64,000 nt of DNA, from contig CAVSPF010000003.1 of assembly GCA_963729995.1 (NCBI GenBank), positions 372,001 to 436,000 of the forward strand. Reading direction: 5' to 3'. The DNA comes from VRUE01 sp963729995 (GTDB taxonomy: Bacteria > Actinomycetota > Thermoleophilia > Solirubrobacterales > 70-9). A program made the translations under genes and the position numbers. Of the stretch, positions 7,966 to 16,009 are shown one piece after another (position 1 is the stretch's first letter; every line of letters starts with the position of its first letter). The notes under the pieces were generated by a model. The model searched no databases, was not told the DNA's origin, and saw only the letters and a program-made list of their open reading frames with translations.

Positions 7966-8529
7966 ATGGAGCGCCACGCCGTGCTCGGCACCCCGCTGAA
8001 GCCACCCTTCCCCAAGGGCGTCGAGGTCGCCCACTTCGCGCTTGGCTGCTTCTGGGGGGCGGAGCGGCTGTTTTGGGGGCTCGACGGCGTCTACACGACG
8101 GCGGTCGGCTACATGAACGGAGTCACGCCGCATCCGACCTACGAGGAGGTCTGCAGCGGGCGGACGGGTCACGCGGAGGCCGTGCTGGTCGCATTCGACC
8201 CGGCCAGGATTGGATACGCGGATCTGCTCAAGGTCTTCTTCGAGGAGCACGATCCGACCCAGGGCATGCGGCAGGGGAACGACGTCGGCGCCCAGTACCG
8301 CTCCGGCATCTTCTTCACCAACGACACGCAGAGAGCGACGGCGGAAATGGCGCTGCGCTCCTACGACGAGGCGCTGCGGGTCGCGGGTCGTGGGCCGATC
8401 ACCACGGGGATCGAGCCCGCCGGTCCCTTCCACTACGCCGAGGACTACCACCAGCAGTACCTGCACAAGGTGCCGAACGGCTACTGCGGCCTGGCGGGCA
8501 CCGGCGTCTCCTGCCGCATCCCGGCCTGA
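7966..8529 (+). CDS. msrA: Peptide methionine sulfoxide reductase MsrA
   Basis: The product is 187 residues from ATG at 7966, with an adjacent GTG at 7963 possible. The active-site motif GCFWGAERLFW places the catalytic Cys28. The YMNG, HAEAVLV and FFEEHDPTQGMRQGNDVGAQYRS-type blocks are conserved, and the tail YCGLAGTGVSC may hold a resolving cysteine. It reduces S-epimer methionine sulfoxide in proteins using thioredoxin. A strong stem-loop follows. Confidence 0.95.
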   Translation: MERHAVLGTPLKPPFPKGVEVAHFALGCFWGAERLFWGLDGVYTTAVGYMNGVTPHPTYEEVCSGRTGHAEAVLVAFDPARIGYADLLKVFFEEHDPTQGMRQGNDVGAQYRSGIFFTNDTQRATAEMALRSYDEALRVAGRGPITTGIEPAGPFHYAEDYHQQYLHKVPNGYCGLAGTGVSCRIPA

Positions 8530-8551
8530 CCGGGCATAACCGGGCCGTCGG

Positions 8552-8586
8552 GGCGCGTTTGTCAGGCAGAACCCGACAAACGCGCC
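8552..8586 (+). terminator. Perfect 12-bp stem-loop after msrA
   Basis: GGCGCGTTTGTC (8552-8563) and GACAAACGCGCC (8575-8586) are perfect inverted repeats with an 11-nt loop, 22 bp after the msrA stop. It is terminator-like without a U-run. Confidence 0.6.
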
Positions 8587-8643
8587 GCGAGCGCAGGCCG
8601 GGCCCGCTTGCACACCCGGCGCGCCGACTAGCATCCCGCGCCG

Positions 8644-10818
8644 GTGACCCCATCCTTCGGCTCCTACATCGGTGGCTGCCTGGCCGTGATCGGCGTCGTT
8701 TCGGCGGTCGGGCTTGGCGGCTACTGGCTGCGGCGCTGGATCGTGCCCGAGTTCTCAGGGGCGCTCGCCCGTCTCGCCGATGCGACGATCGCGGTCGCCC
8801 TGCTGGTCATCTCGCTGCAGCTGCTCGGCACGCTCAGCATCCTGCGGACGGGCTGGATCGTCGTCGTCTGCATCGGCGTCGGCCTGCTCGCCGCCCTGAT
8901 CGGCTGGCGCAGGGCGCCCCGCGACGGCCACCAGATCACAGCGCCGCCGGTGCAGACGATCGCGCTGCTGATCGCGCTGGGCGTCGCCTCCTTCACGGTC
9001 GCCGAGTGGACGTTCCCGTCGCAGCTCAGCCTCGACCAGGGGATGTTCGGCGGCGACACGACCTGGTACCACATGCCCTTCGCGGCGCGGATCGCGCAGG
9101 AACACTCGATCGTGCACCTGCACTTCACGGATCCGCTGCGGCTCGCCGCCTGGTTCTACCCGCAGAGCTCCGAGCTGATTCACGGCACCGCGATCGTCCT
9201 CTTCAAGAGCGACTGGCTCTCGCCTCTGGTCAACCTCATCTGGCTTGCGATCGCGCTGCTGGCCGCCTGGTGCGTGGGACGCCCCTACAAGGTCGGGCCA
9301 GCGACGCTGGTCGCTGCGGCGCTGGTGCTGGACTCCGGTGTGATGATCGAAACACAGCCCGGCGAGGGCCGCAACGACATCATGGGCCTCGCCTTCCTAC
9401 TTGCCTTCGCGGCCCTCCTAATCAACGGCCACCAGAGGCGCGCACCCGTAGCCGGCGCGGTCCAGGACACGCCGGAGCGGGATGCACCGTTGCTCGACAA
9501 GGGCCCCTTGGTCGTCGCCGGCATTGCCGCCGGCCTTGCGGCTTCGGTCAAGCTCACCTTCCTGATTCCAGTCGTGGCGATCGCCGTTGGCGTGTTCTTC
9601 TTCAGCGGCAGGGGGCGACGCCTCACCACCGCCTGGGTGCTCGGTCTCTCCGCCTTTGTTGCGGGCGGCTACTGGTATGTCCGCGCGGCGATCAAGACAG
9701 GCGGCAACCCGATTCCGCAGATCGGCTGGGGCCCCCTGCACCTGCCACGGCCCGAACAGATGCCACTCGACCCGCGGCCCCGCTTCGCCGTCTCCCACTA
9801 CCTGACCGACGCGACCGTCTATCGCCGCTGGTTCTTCCCCCGGCTTGACGATGCCCTCGGCCCGCTCTGGCCACTGATACTGATCGTCGCCGTCGCCGCG
9901 GTGGTGTTCATCGCCGTGCGGTCGCGCAACCGGATCCTGCAGGTGCTCGCCGCCGCGGCGCTGCTGACCGCGATCGTCTACATCTTCACGCCGCTCACCG
10001 CGGCTGGTCAGGAGGGTTCGCCGACCGGCTTCTTCACCAATACGCGCTACCTGATGCCGGGCCTCGTCCTGGCGCTGGCGCTGCTGCCGATTGCGCGCCC
10101 GCTCCGCGCCCCCGAGAGTCGCGCCCGGCAGACGCTGCTCTTCCTCACGGCGGTCTACGCGATCACGGTCCTGACGACGCCGAAATGGCACCCGGGCTAC
10201 ATCGTCGGCACCGTCTTCCTCACCCTCGCCCTTGTCTGGGCGCCGGCGGGGCTGGGGTTGTTGCGGGCTCGCCGCCGGGTCAGCCGCGGCATGGTTGCGA
10301 TGGCGACGGCCATGGTCGTGTTGCTGGCGGTGGTGCTGGGCCGGGCGCAGGAGGTCCAGTACGTCGACCACCACTACACGAACACGTCGCTCTTCCTCGG
10401 GGACGGGGGGCCGCGCCAGGCCTATGCGTTCGCGCGGCGCCAACACGGCAAGCGGATCGGCATCGCCGGCTCGGGCGAGATCTACTTCGGCCAGTACGGC
10501 TTCTATGGCGCCGACCTCAGCAACTACGTCCAGTACATCGGGGTGCCTGGGCCGGACGGCGCCTACCGGCTGGCGACGAGCTGCGGCCAGTTCCGCCGCC
10601 GGATCAACGCTGGCAACTATGACTACCTGATCGTCAGCCGCTACACGGTGGACTCTCGGGATTCCCCCTACTGGTATCCGATCTACGCCTGGCTGAAAAC
10701 CGCTCCCCAGCTGGAACAGGTGATCGAAGAGCCCACGGTCACCCCCGAGCCCGACTACGTCTTCAGGGTCAAGGGCAAGCTCGATCCGGCCGGCTGCGCC
10801 AAGCTCGGCAAGGGCTGA
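8644..10818 (+). CDS. Large polytopic membrane protein, GT-C glycosyltransferase-like
   Basis: The 724-residue product has a GTG start at 8644. About a dozen hydrophobic helices are spread over residues 5-560, followed by a soluble C-terminal part. A first extracytoplasmic loop contains GGDTTWYHMPFAARIAQEHS with an acidic residue, and PQSSELIHG follows. This layout matches lipid-linked GT-C glycosyltransferases of cell-envelope assembly. No exact family is recognised and the donor is unknown. It stands alone, ending at a bidirectional hairpin shared with the next convergent gene. Confidence 0.7.
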   Translation: MTPSFGSYIGGCLAVIGVVSAVGLGGYWLRRWIVPEFSGALARLADATIAVALLVISLQLLGTLSILRTGWIVVVCIGVGLLAALIGWRRAPRDGHQITAPPVQTIALLIALGVASFTVAEWTFPSQLSLDQGMFGGDTTWYHMPFAARIAQEHSIVHLHFTDPLRLAAWFYPQSSELIHGTAIVLFKSDWLSPLVNLIWLAIALLAAWCVGRPYKVGPATLVAAALVLDSGVMIETQPGEGRNDIMGLAFLLAFAALLINGHQRRAPVAGAVQDTPERDAPLLDKGPLVVAGIAAGLAASVKLTFLIPVVAIAVGVFFFSGRGRRLTTAWVLGLSAFVAGGYWYVRAAIKTGGNPIPQIGWGPLHLPRPEQMPLDPRPRFAVSHYLTDATVYRRWFFPRLDDALGPLWPLILIVAVAAVVFIAVRSRNRILQVLAAAALLTAIVYIFTPLTAAGQEGSPTGFFTNTRYLMPGLVLALALLPIARPLRAPESRARQTLLFLTAVYAITVLTTPKWHPGYIVGTVFLTLALVWAPAGLGLLRARRRVSRGMVAMATAMVVLLAVVLGRAQEVQYVDHHYTNTSLFLGDGGPRQAYAFARRQHGKRIGIAGSGEIYFGQYGFYGADLSNYVQYIGVPGPDGAYRLATSCGQFRRRINAGNYDYLIVSRYTVDSRDSPYWYPIYAWLKTAPQLEQVIEEPTVTPEPDYVFRVKGKLDPAGCAKLGKG

Positions 10819-10820
10819 CG

Positions 10821-10841
10821 AGCCGCCGCCCGGCGGCGGCT
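10821..10841. terminator. Compact palindrome between convergent stops
   Basis: AGCCGCCGCC and GGCGGCGGCT are perfect 10-bp arms around one base. It fills the 22-bp gap between the membrane-protein stop and the hydrolase stop and can terminate both transcripts. Confidence 0.6.
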
Positions 10842-11641
10842 CAGACCGGCGCCAGGGCGTGGTCGCAGATCAGCGCCGCAGAGCGCCCCGGCTGCTCCCA
10901 CCAGAACATGTGGCCGACGCCGTCCAGCAGCTCGAGCCGAGCTGAGAGCAGGGCTGCGATCTGCCGCCCGTTCGATGCGCCCAGCATGCGGTCCTCGCTG
11001 CCGTGGACGATCAGCGCCGGCGTGGCGATCTCGCCGAGGCGGGAGCTGGTGTCGTGGGCGGCGCAGGCCCGCATCTGCTGCAGGATCACCGGCAGCGGGG
11101 CGGGCAGCGCCATCGCCATCTCCCGGAACGCCGCGTAGCGGGAATCGTCCTCGCGGAAGCCGGGGGAGAGATTGATCTCCCACATCGCGCGGAACACCCG
11201 TTCGCGGTCGCCGGAGGCCATTGCGGCGCCGAGCATCTGCACGTCCTCTGGGTCCATCAGCGTCCCATCCGGGCCGCCACAGTAGGTGGCGCCAAGGGCC
11301 AGCGTGCGGAGGCGCTCGGGGTGGGCGAGGGCAAGCTCCTGCGCGACCATCCCGCCCATCGAGATGCCGACCACATGGGCGCGCTCGATGCCCAACGCGT
11401 CGAGCAGCCCAACCGCGTCGGCGGCGAGGTCGGCGGTCGTGAACGGCAGCTCCGCCGGCCCCGAGCGTCCCATCCCGCGATGGTCGAAGGCGATGCAGTC
11501 GAAGCTCCGCCCGAGCCCGGTGAGGAAGGTGTCGCCCCAGGTGAGGTGCGTCGCGCTCATCCCCTGGATCAGCAGCATCGGCTCGCCCTCGCCCGCCCGC
11601 ACGTAATGCAGCTCGGTTCCCGCCACCTCGATGATCGGCAT
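10841..11641 (-). CDS. Alpha/beta hydrolase
   Basis: The 266-residue product has the nucleophile elbow GISMGG with Ser94. The acid is probably Asp in HGSEDRMLG and the histidine is in GVGHMFWWEQPG. The FDHRGMGRSG block is typical of hydrolases related to 3-oxoadipate enol-lactonase and other esterases. Ser as nucleophile argues against a dehalogenase or epoxide hydrolase. The substrate is unknown. Confidence 0.88.
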   Translation of the reverse strand: MPIIEVAGTELHYVRAGEGEPMLLIQGMSATHLTWGDTFLTGLGRSFDCIAFDHRGMGRSGPAELPFTTADLAADAVGLLDALGIERAHVVGISMGGMVAQELALAHPERLRTLALGATYCGGPDGTLMDPEDVQMLGAAMASGDRERVFRAMWEINLSPGFREDDSRYAAFREMAMALPAPLPVILQQMRACAAHDTSSRLGEIATPALIVHGSEDRMLGASNGRQIAALLSARLELLDGVGHMFWWEQPGRSAALICDHALAPV

Positions 11642-11693
11642 CGCGGCGATCGTATGCGAATCGGCTTCTCAGGGCCGTAATCTAGGCACACCC

Positions 11694-11766
11694 GCCCCCG
11701 TAGCTCAGCGGACAGAGCGTCGGACTTCTAATCCGAGGGTCGCTGGTTCGAATCCAGCCGGGGGTG
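11694..11766 (+). tRNA. tRNA-Arg (anticodon TCT)
   Basis: The 73-nt gene has acceptor GCCCCCG paired with CGGGGGT (one G-T end pair) and discriminator G. The anticodon loop CTTCTAA gives TCT, and the T-arm is GCTGG TTCGAAT CCAGC. CCA is not encoded. Confidence 0.94.
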
Positions 11767-11796
11767 TTCGGCCCTTCGGGACCATAGACTGAAGAG

Positions 11797-12501
11797 ATGG
11801 TCAAGCAGCGCACAGCGGATCCGTGGCGGGACACCGATGTGATCGATGCGCGGGCGCCGCGCTTCAACCAGCTCGTGGTCGGGATCGTGGCGCTCCTGGG
11901 CGTTCTATTCGGCTGGCCGCTGGCCTGGGCGCTGATGGGTGCGCAGCTGCTGATCGGGTTGACGCTGGGTCGCCGCTTCTGCATCACCTGCGTTGCCTAT
12001 TTCGTGCTGCTGCAGCCTCGCGTCGGTGAGGGGTCGCTCGAGGACTCCCGGCCGCCTCGCCTCGCCAACATGATGGGCTTCGTCTTTCTGACCGCCGCGG
12101 CGCTGGCCTGGTGGCTGGGCTCGCCGGCCGCCGGAGTCGTTCTCGGCTCGATCGTCGTCGTCCTGGCGCTCGTAGCCGCCGCGAGTGGCTTTTGCACCGG
12201 CTGCGAGATCTACAGGCTGGGCGCACGGTTGCGCGGCATCTCGCCGCGTCACCACAGCCACATCGAGCCCGCGGACCTCGGGATGCTCGACGGGCACCCG
12301 CGCGCCGTCGTCGAGTTCACCCACCCGCTCTGCTCGGAGTGCCATGAGTGGGAGCAGCGACTTGCCGCCGGGCCCGACCCGCTCATCACCTTCGACGTGC
12401 GCGAGCGTCCCGACCTCGCCCACAAGTATGGAATCGCGGTCGTGCCCACCGTCCTCACGGTGGCGGCGGACGGCACGGTGCTGGAGCGCCTCGCCCCCTG
12501 A
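11797..12501 (+). CDS. DUF4395 membrane domain fused to a thioredoxin-like domain
   Basis: The product is 234 residues. Residues 15-135 match the DUF4395 pattern: DARAPRFNQ, four hydrophobic stretches, and the paired cysteines GRRFCITC and GFCTGC. Residues 155-234 form a thioredoxin-like fold with THPLCSECHEW, a CxxC pair, and the cis-Pro segment VVPTVLTV. The arrangement suggests transfer of electrons or thiols across the membrane, as in thiol-disulfide exchange systems. This reading is inferred from the fusion. Confidence 0.8.
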   Translation: MVKQRTADPWRDTDVIDARAPRFNQLVVGIVALLGVLFGWPLAWALMGAQLLIGLTLGRRFCITCVAYFVLLQPRVGEGSLEDSRPPRLANMMGFVFLTAAALAWWLGSPAAGVVLGSIVVVLALVAAASGFCTGCEIYRLGARLRGISPRHHSHIEPADLGMLDGHPRAVVEFTHPLCSECHEWEQRLAAGPDPLITFDVRERPDLAHKYGIAVVPTVLTVAADGTVLERLAP

Positions 12502-12569
12502 CGGTTCGCTGACCTTCCTGCGCGGGCAGCCTTGGACGATCGCGCTCAGCGCCTGGCAGTCTTAGAGCG

Positions 12570-13187
12570 ATGGTGCCATGGAAGCTGCCCCTGATCGTCG
12601 CTGCGATCGCCGTCCCGATCACCGCCGGGTTCATGATCGGCGGCCCCGGTATCGGGGTTGCCGTCGGGGCGCTGGCGGCTGTGGCAGTCCTCGTGATCGC
12701 GGCGCGCCAGCGGCCACGCGACCCAATCGTGCCCGCATCGCCACACGACGAGCGCCGCCACGTTCTCGTGGTCGTCACCTGCGCGGCCGACGAGCCGGCG
12801 GCTGTGCGCGAGATCGCCGCCGCAGCGCGTCTCGACGGCTCCGAGGACTGCGAGCAATCCGCCGTGCTCGTTCTTGCGCCGGCCAGGATCGGCTTTCTCG
12901 ACCGCTGGGCCTCCGATGTCGAGGGAGCCCGGCACGCAGCCCAGCAGAGGCTGGTCGCGACCGTCGCGGCGCTCGCGAAGGCTGGCATCGTGGCGGAGGC
13001 GCGGGTCGGCGACGAGGACGTCGTGCAGGCGGTTGAGGACCAGCTGCAGAGCTTTCCGGCGAGCGAGGTGGTGCTAGTGACCGGGGGCCCCGAGGAGGGC
13101 GAGGCAGGTGACGCGGCTGCGGCCGAGCTGAGATCTCGGCTGCGGGCCGACTTCCATCACGTCGTGCTCAGCTCTCGCGGCCGCTGA
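12570..13187 (+). CDS. Membrane-anchored universal-stress-like protein
   Basis: The product is 205 residues. Two hydrophobic helices lie at residues 5-45. A cytoplasmic alpha/beta part follows with RHVLVVVTCAADEPAA, a central helix and SEVVLVTGG, resembling one UspA-type domain. The GxxGx(9)G ATP loop of nucleotide-binding Usp proteins is not evident. Its 3' end overlaps the convergent ferric-reductase-like gene by 31 bp. Confidence 0.65.
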   Translation: MVPWKLPLIVAAIAVPITAGFMIGGPGIGVAVGALAAVAVLVIAARQRPRDPIVPASPHDERRHVLVVVTCAADEPAAVREIAAAARLDGSEDCEQSAVLVLAPARIGFLDRWASDVEGARHAAQQRLVATVAALAKAGIVAEARVGDEDVVQAVEDQLQSFPASEVVLVTGGPEEGEAGDAAAAELRSRLRADFHHVVLSSRGR

Positions 13188-13780
13188 GAACCACGTTCCG
13201 GCTCTGCGTCAGGTCGCGACAGGGCCGGGCTGCGCGGCTGCCCCCGCTCGGCCGACCCGGTCAGTTTTCCCGCCAGCAGGATCAGCGCTGGGATGGCCGG
13301 CCCCACCGCCACAAGCAGGAGCCACAGCTGTTCCCCGTCAGTGCCGGCGCCGATCGAGTGGGCAATCCCGAACGCCCAGAAGACGGCGGTGAAGCGGTGC
13401 AGCGACCGCCAGCGAGACCCCCCGATCCAGTTACGGGCGTAATAGGTGAGGCCGAGCAGTGCGAGGCCCCAACCGCCGACGATTCCAATCCCGGTCCAGA
13501 ATGGGCGGTACCCGCCGGTGAAGGGGATCGAGATGTCGAGCACGGTGGGGTGGAGGAAGTGATCGCCAAGCAGAGCGACGCCGTGGACCGCCAGGGCGAC
13601 GAGGGTGGCCAGGGCGAGCGCCTCGTGCAGCGCTTTTGCATCGCCTCCCAGCACCTTGCGCGACTCGCCGCGGCCACGGATCAGCAGCCCGGCTCCCACC
13701 GAGGCGCTGGAGAGAACCAGCGCCAGCGTCCCAGCGGCCCGGCTCGTGATCCAGAAGAGATGCGGCCCGGCGGCCGTCAC
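13157..13780 (-). CDS. Ferric-reductase-like transmembrane heme protein
   Basis: The 207-residue product has about six hydrophobic helices. Paired histidines in neighbouring helices (LHEALALATLVALAVHG and SLHRFTAVFWAFGIAHS) fit b-type heme ligands of the ferric reductase/YedZ (MsrQ) domain. The C-terminal 35 residues are hydrophilic. It probably moves electrons across the membrane. The start overlaps the upstream gene by 4 bp, so the two form an operon. Confidence 0.8.
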   Translation of the reverse strand: MTAAGPHLFWITSRAAGTLALVLSSASVGAGLLIRGRGESRKVLGGDAKALHEALALATLVALAVHGVALLGDHFLHPTVLDISIPFTGGYRPFWTGIGIVGGWGLALLGLTYYARNWIGGSRWRSLHRFTAVFWAFGIAHSIGAGTDGEQLWLLLVAVGPAIPALILLAGKLTGSAERGQPRSPALSRPDAEPERGSQRPRELSTT

Positions 13781-14247
13781 GACGCCGACGTGACGATCGG
13801 GGGCGACGGTGCTGGTTCGGCTTCTTCCCTAGCGCCTTCTTCCTTGGGCGGCGATTCGAATTCTCCTTCGGGCGCCGATTCAACTCTTTCTCCGGGTTCC
13901 AGTTGGAGTCCCCGTTCGCGTTCCAGTTCCCGTTCGAGTTGGGATTCCGGTTGCGGTTCGGGCGGAGCGGTGCCGGCCGAAGTGCCGACTGACGCCCGGG
14001 CCGAGCTGGTCTTGGCCCCGCCCGTCGCCGTGAGCTGTCCGTGACCGTTCTTCCTGATGCGACTGAGCGCCGGGTCGTTGCCCGTTACGAGCTGGCCGAA
14101 GATGACTGCCCAGAAGATCGCGAACAGCGCCAACGAGCCGCGGATCGTGCGGCGCCGGATCATTGACACGCGGCGACGCTGTGACCGGATCTTGGCGCGC
14201 GCCAGTCCCTTGGCCTCGAGACGGTGGAGGTCATCCATCAGCGTCAT
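13777..14247 (-). CDS. Single-pass membrane protein with acidic, Pro/Glu-rich tail
   Basis: The 156-residue product has a basic N-terminal region (residues 1-37), one membrane helix (GSLALFAIFWAVIFGQLV, residues about 38-55), and a low-complexity extracellular tail rich in Pro, Glu and Ser. The 4-bp overlap with the ferric-reductase-like gene points to translational coupling. It may be a partner or regulator of that protein; no family is recognised. Confidence 0.65.
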   Translation of the reverse strand: MTLMDDLHRLEAKGLARAKIRSQRRRVSMIRRRTIRGSLALFAIFWAVIFGQLVTGNDPALSRIRKNGHGQLTATGGAKTSSARASVGTSAGTAPPEPQPESQLERELERERGLQLEPGERVESAPEGEFESPPKEEGAREEAEPAPSPPIVTSAS

Positions 14248-14304
14248 TCTCAGTCGGGTTCCCTAAGCCGAGGCCAACCTTCCCTTAAGACTGTCTGAAG
14301 CATC

Positions 14305-15360
14305 TCAGCAGGCGTGGACGCCCGCGGCGCTCTGGATCACCTCGAAGGCGCCGCCCGGGATGCGCTTCAGCTGATCCAGGTTCTGGTCGTTCCAGCGCCG
14401 GTCGCTGCTCCCGCCGAAGAACCAGTTCGAGCCGTTGTCGGCGACGACCAGCCCGTAGCGCTTCAGCGCCGTGGCAATCACCTTCGCGGCGCCGGTGAGG
14501 CCGGCGACGTCGTAGCCCGGCTTCAGTCGCAGTCGCAGCCCCATCGGCGGGGCGTTTGGGTTGGCGGTGGCGCCGGCGCAGTGGGAGGCGGGGTGGATCC
14601 AGGCGTTTCGGGTGATGTCGAAGGTGACGCGGATCGCGTGGTCGAGGTGGCCCGCCGCGACTTCGTCGTAGCGAATCAGCCCGGGGAAGATCGGCAGCCC
14701 CGCGGCGTCGGCCGACGTCCAGGAGTCGGGGCGCAGCGCGGTGGAGCGGAGGTTCCAGCGGGCGCCGGCGTCGGCGTTCCAGTGGGGCCGCGGCCGCCGC
14801 TTGAAGAAGGCGCGGGACAGCTCGTAAAGGGTGCAGCGCGAGCGATCGACGACGAGCACATGGCGATCGCCGTCGCTGCGCTGCCCGTTCTCGACGGGCG
14901 CGTTCGGCGGAATGGGGAACGGCCCGGGGTCGCTTTCGGTGCCCCAGGCGGTGTAGTGGACCGGCAGCTCGCGCTGGCCGGCGCCGACCACCGCGTAGGG
15001 GATTCCATAGGCGCGGGGCGAACCGAAATCTGGGTGAAGGTGGTCGCCGCCGTGAGCGTCTATGTAGGCGATGATCGCCGCCGAGTTACGGGCGACCGGG
15101 GCCTGAGAGATGTCCTGGTTCCAGGCGGCCTGGTCGGGGAGCGACGGGGCGCTGGGGGACAGCGAGGGCGGAGGGCCGGGGAAGACGGGACAGTTGCCGA
15201 GGCTCGGATAGGGGCCCAGCGTGCTTGCGCTCGCCGACGCCGGATGGCCCCCGGCCGAGGTCCCGCCGAGCGTCGCACCGGCCGCGAGCGCAACGGCGGC
15301 CAGCGCCGCGATTGCGCGCAGGGCGGGCTGTCCCGCCCCCTTGCCTCCCGATCTCCTCAT
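14305..15360 (-). CDS. Secreted protein of unknown function
   Basis: The ATG at 15360 gives 351 residues with a clear signal peptide: basic RRSGGKG, then ALRAIAALAAVALAAGATLGG. The mature part has conserved-looking segments such as DFGSPRAYGIPYAVVG, DRHVLVVDRSRCTLYEL, WTSADAAGLPIFPGLIRYDE and VVADNGSNWFFGG. The pattern recalls widespread secreted proteins of soil bacteria with no assigned activity. Its ATG overlaps the stop of the upstream small gene (ATGA). Confidence 0.75.
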   Translation of the reverse strand: MRRSGGKGAGQPALRAIAALAAVALAAGATLGGTSAGGHPASASASTLGPYPSLGNCPVFPGPPPSLSPSAPSLPDQAAWNQDISQAPVARNSAAIIAYIDAHGGDHLHPDFGSPRAYGIPYAVVGAGQRELPVHYTAWGTESDPGPFPIPPNAPVENGQRSDGDRHVLVVDRSRCTLYELSRAFFKRRPRPHWNADAGARWNLRSTALRPDSWTSADAAGLPIFPGLIRYDEVAAGHLDHAIRVTFDITRNAWIHPASHCAGATANPNAPPMGLRLRLKPGYDVAGLTGAAKVIATALKRYGLVVADNGSNWFFGGSSDRRWNDQNLDQLKRIPGGAFEVIQSAAGVHAC

Positions 15361-15605
15361 GCCTGTGAGGCATCCTCGTGGACCCGCAGCACGCGGACAT
15401 CGAGCTCCTCGACCTCCAACCTGCCGATCGAGGCGCGCTTGATCGACAGGCGGCCGACGCTGAGCCGCCCGATCGCAAAGCCCCCAATCGCCGCCGCGCC
15501 GACCGCCAATGCCGCGATCGCGACTGCGCCGTGTGCCCCCGCGCCGGTTGCCGCGGCGGCATGAGCCTGGGGGTGAAGGAGCCGTGTCCGGTGTCGCCTG
15601 GTCAC
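15357..15605 (-). CDS. Small Ala/Gly/Ile-rich repeat protein
   Basis: From GTG at 15605 the product is 82 residues. The body is a run of short repeats of the form A-I-G-x-L/F (AIGGFAIGRLSVGRLSIKR), followed by alternating basic and acidic strands (IGRLEVEELDVRVLRV). This resembles a small beta-helix or pentapeptide-like stack. The start is uncertain because the frame is open further upstream. It overlaps the secreted gene by 4 bp and is likely co-translated with it. Confidence 0.55.
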   Translation of the reverse strand: MTRRHRTRLLHPQAHAAAATGAGAHGAVAIAALAVGAAAIGGFAIGRLSVGRLSIKRASIGRLEVEELDVRVLRVHEDASQA

Positions 15606-15744
15606 CGCGCCAACGGTAGCGCGGTTCCCCCGATCGCACGCTACGCGTGGACGCAGCTCAGCTCCATTTTCCAGGCGAGCTACTCCGCGCTGCGAATCGC
15701 CGCCGCCCGGCCGCGAGCCACGGTGCGAGCGGGGCGCAGGCAAA

Positions 15745-15816
15745 GGCGACCAGAGGGAATCGAACCCTCATCGACGCGACCACAACGCGTAGTTCTACCG
15801 TTGAACTATGGCCGCC
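15745..15816 (-). tRNA. tRNA-His (anticodon GTG)
   Basis: On the minus strand, GGCGGCCA pairs with TGGTCGCC, including the extra G(-1)-C73 pair characteristic of tRNA-His. The anticodon loop TTGTGGT gives GTG, and the T-arm is GAGGG TTCGATT CCCTC. Confidence 0.93.
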
Positions 15817-15929
15817 ACGCTGCTGGGGCAGCTTAGCGAGCGACGAGTCGTCGGCGCCTGAGCGACCGCGCCGGACTCGCCGTCGCCTCCGGGACGGTGG
15901 TTGGCCGCCAGAGCGGCCCGATTGCACTA

Positions 15930-15944
15930 GTGACCTGAGTCGTT
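15930..15944 (+). repeat. IS630 left terminal inverted repeat
   Basis: GTGACCTGAGTCGTT matches the reverse complement of 17072-17086 without mismatch and is preceded by the TA target copy. Confidence 0.9.
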
Positions 15945-16009
15945 AGTTCACAGGCATATCTCCATCGCCGTCGAAGTCGTCGCCATCGCAAGCGACGATG
16001 GGAGGCCTC

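Noticed and set aside
11682..11987. Minus-strand frame ending in GWIRTSDPRIRSPTLCPLSYGG
   Set aside because: This peptide is the well-known artefact of translating a tRNA gene (tRNA-Arg here) in reverse.
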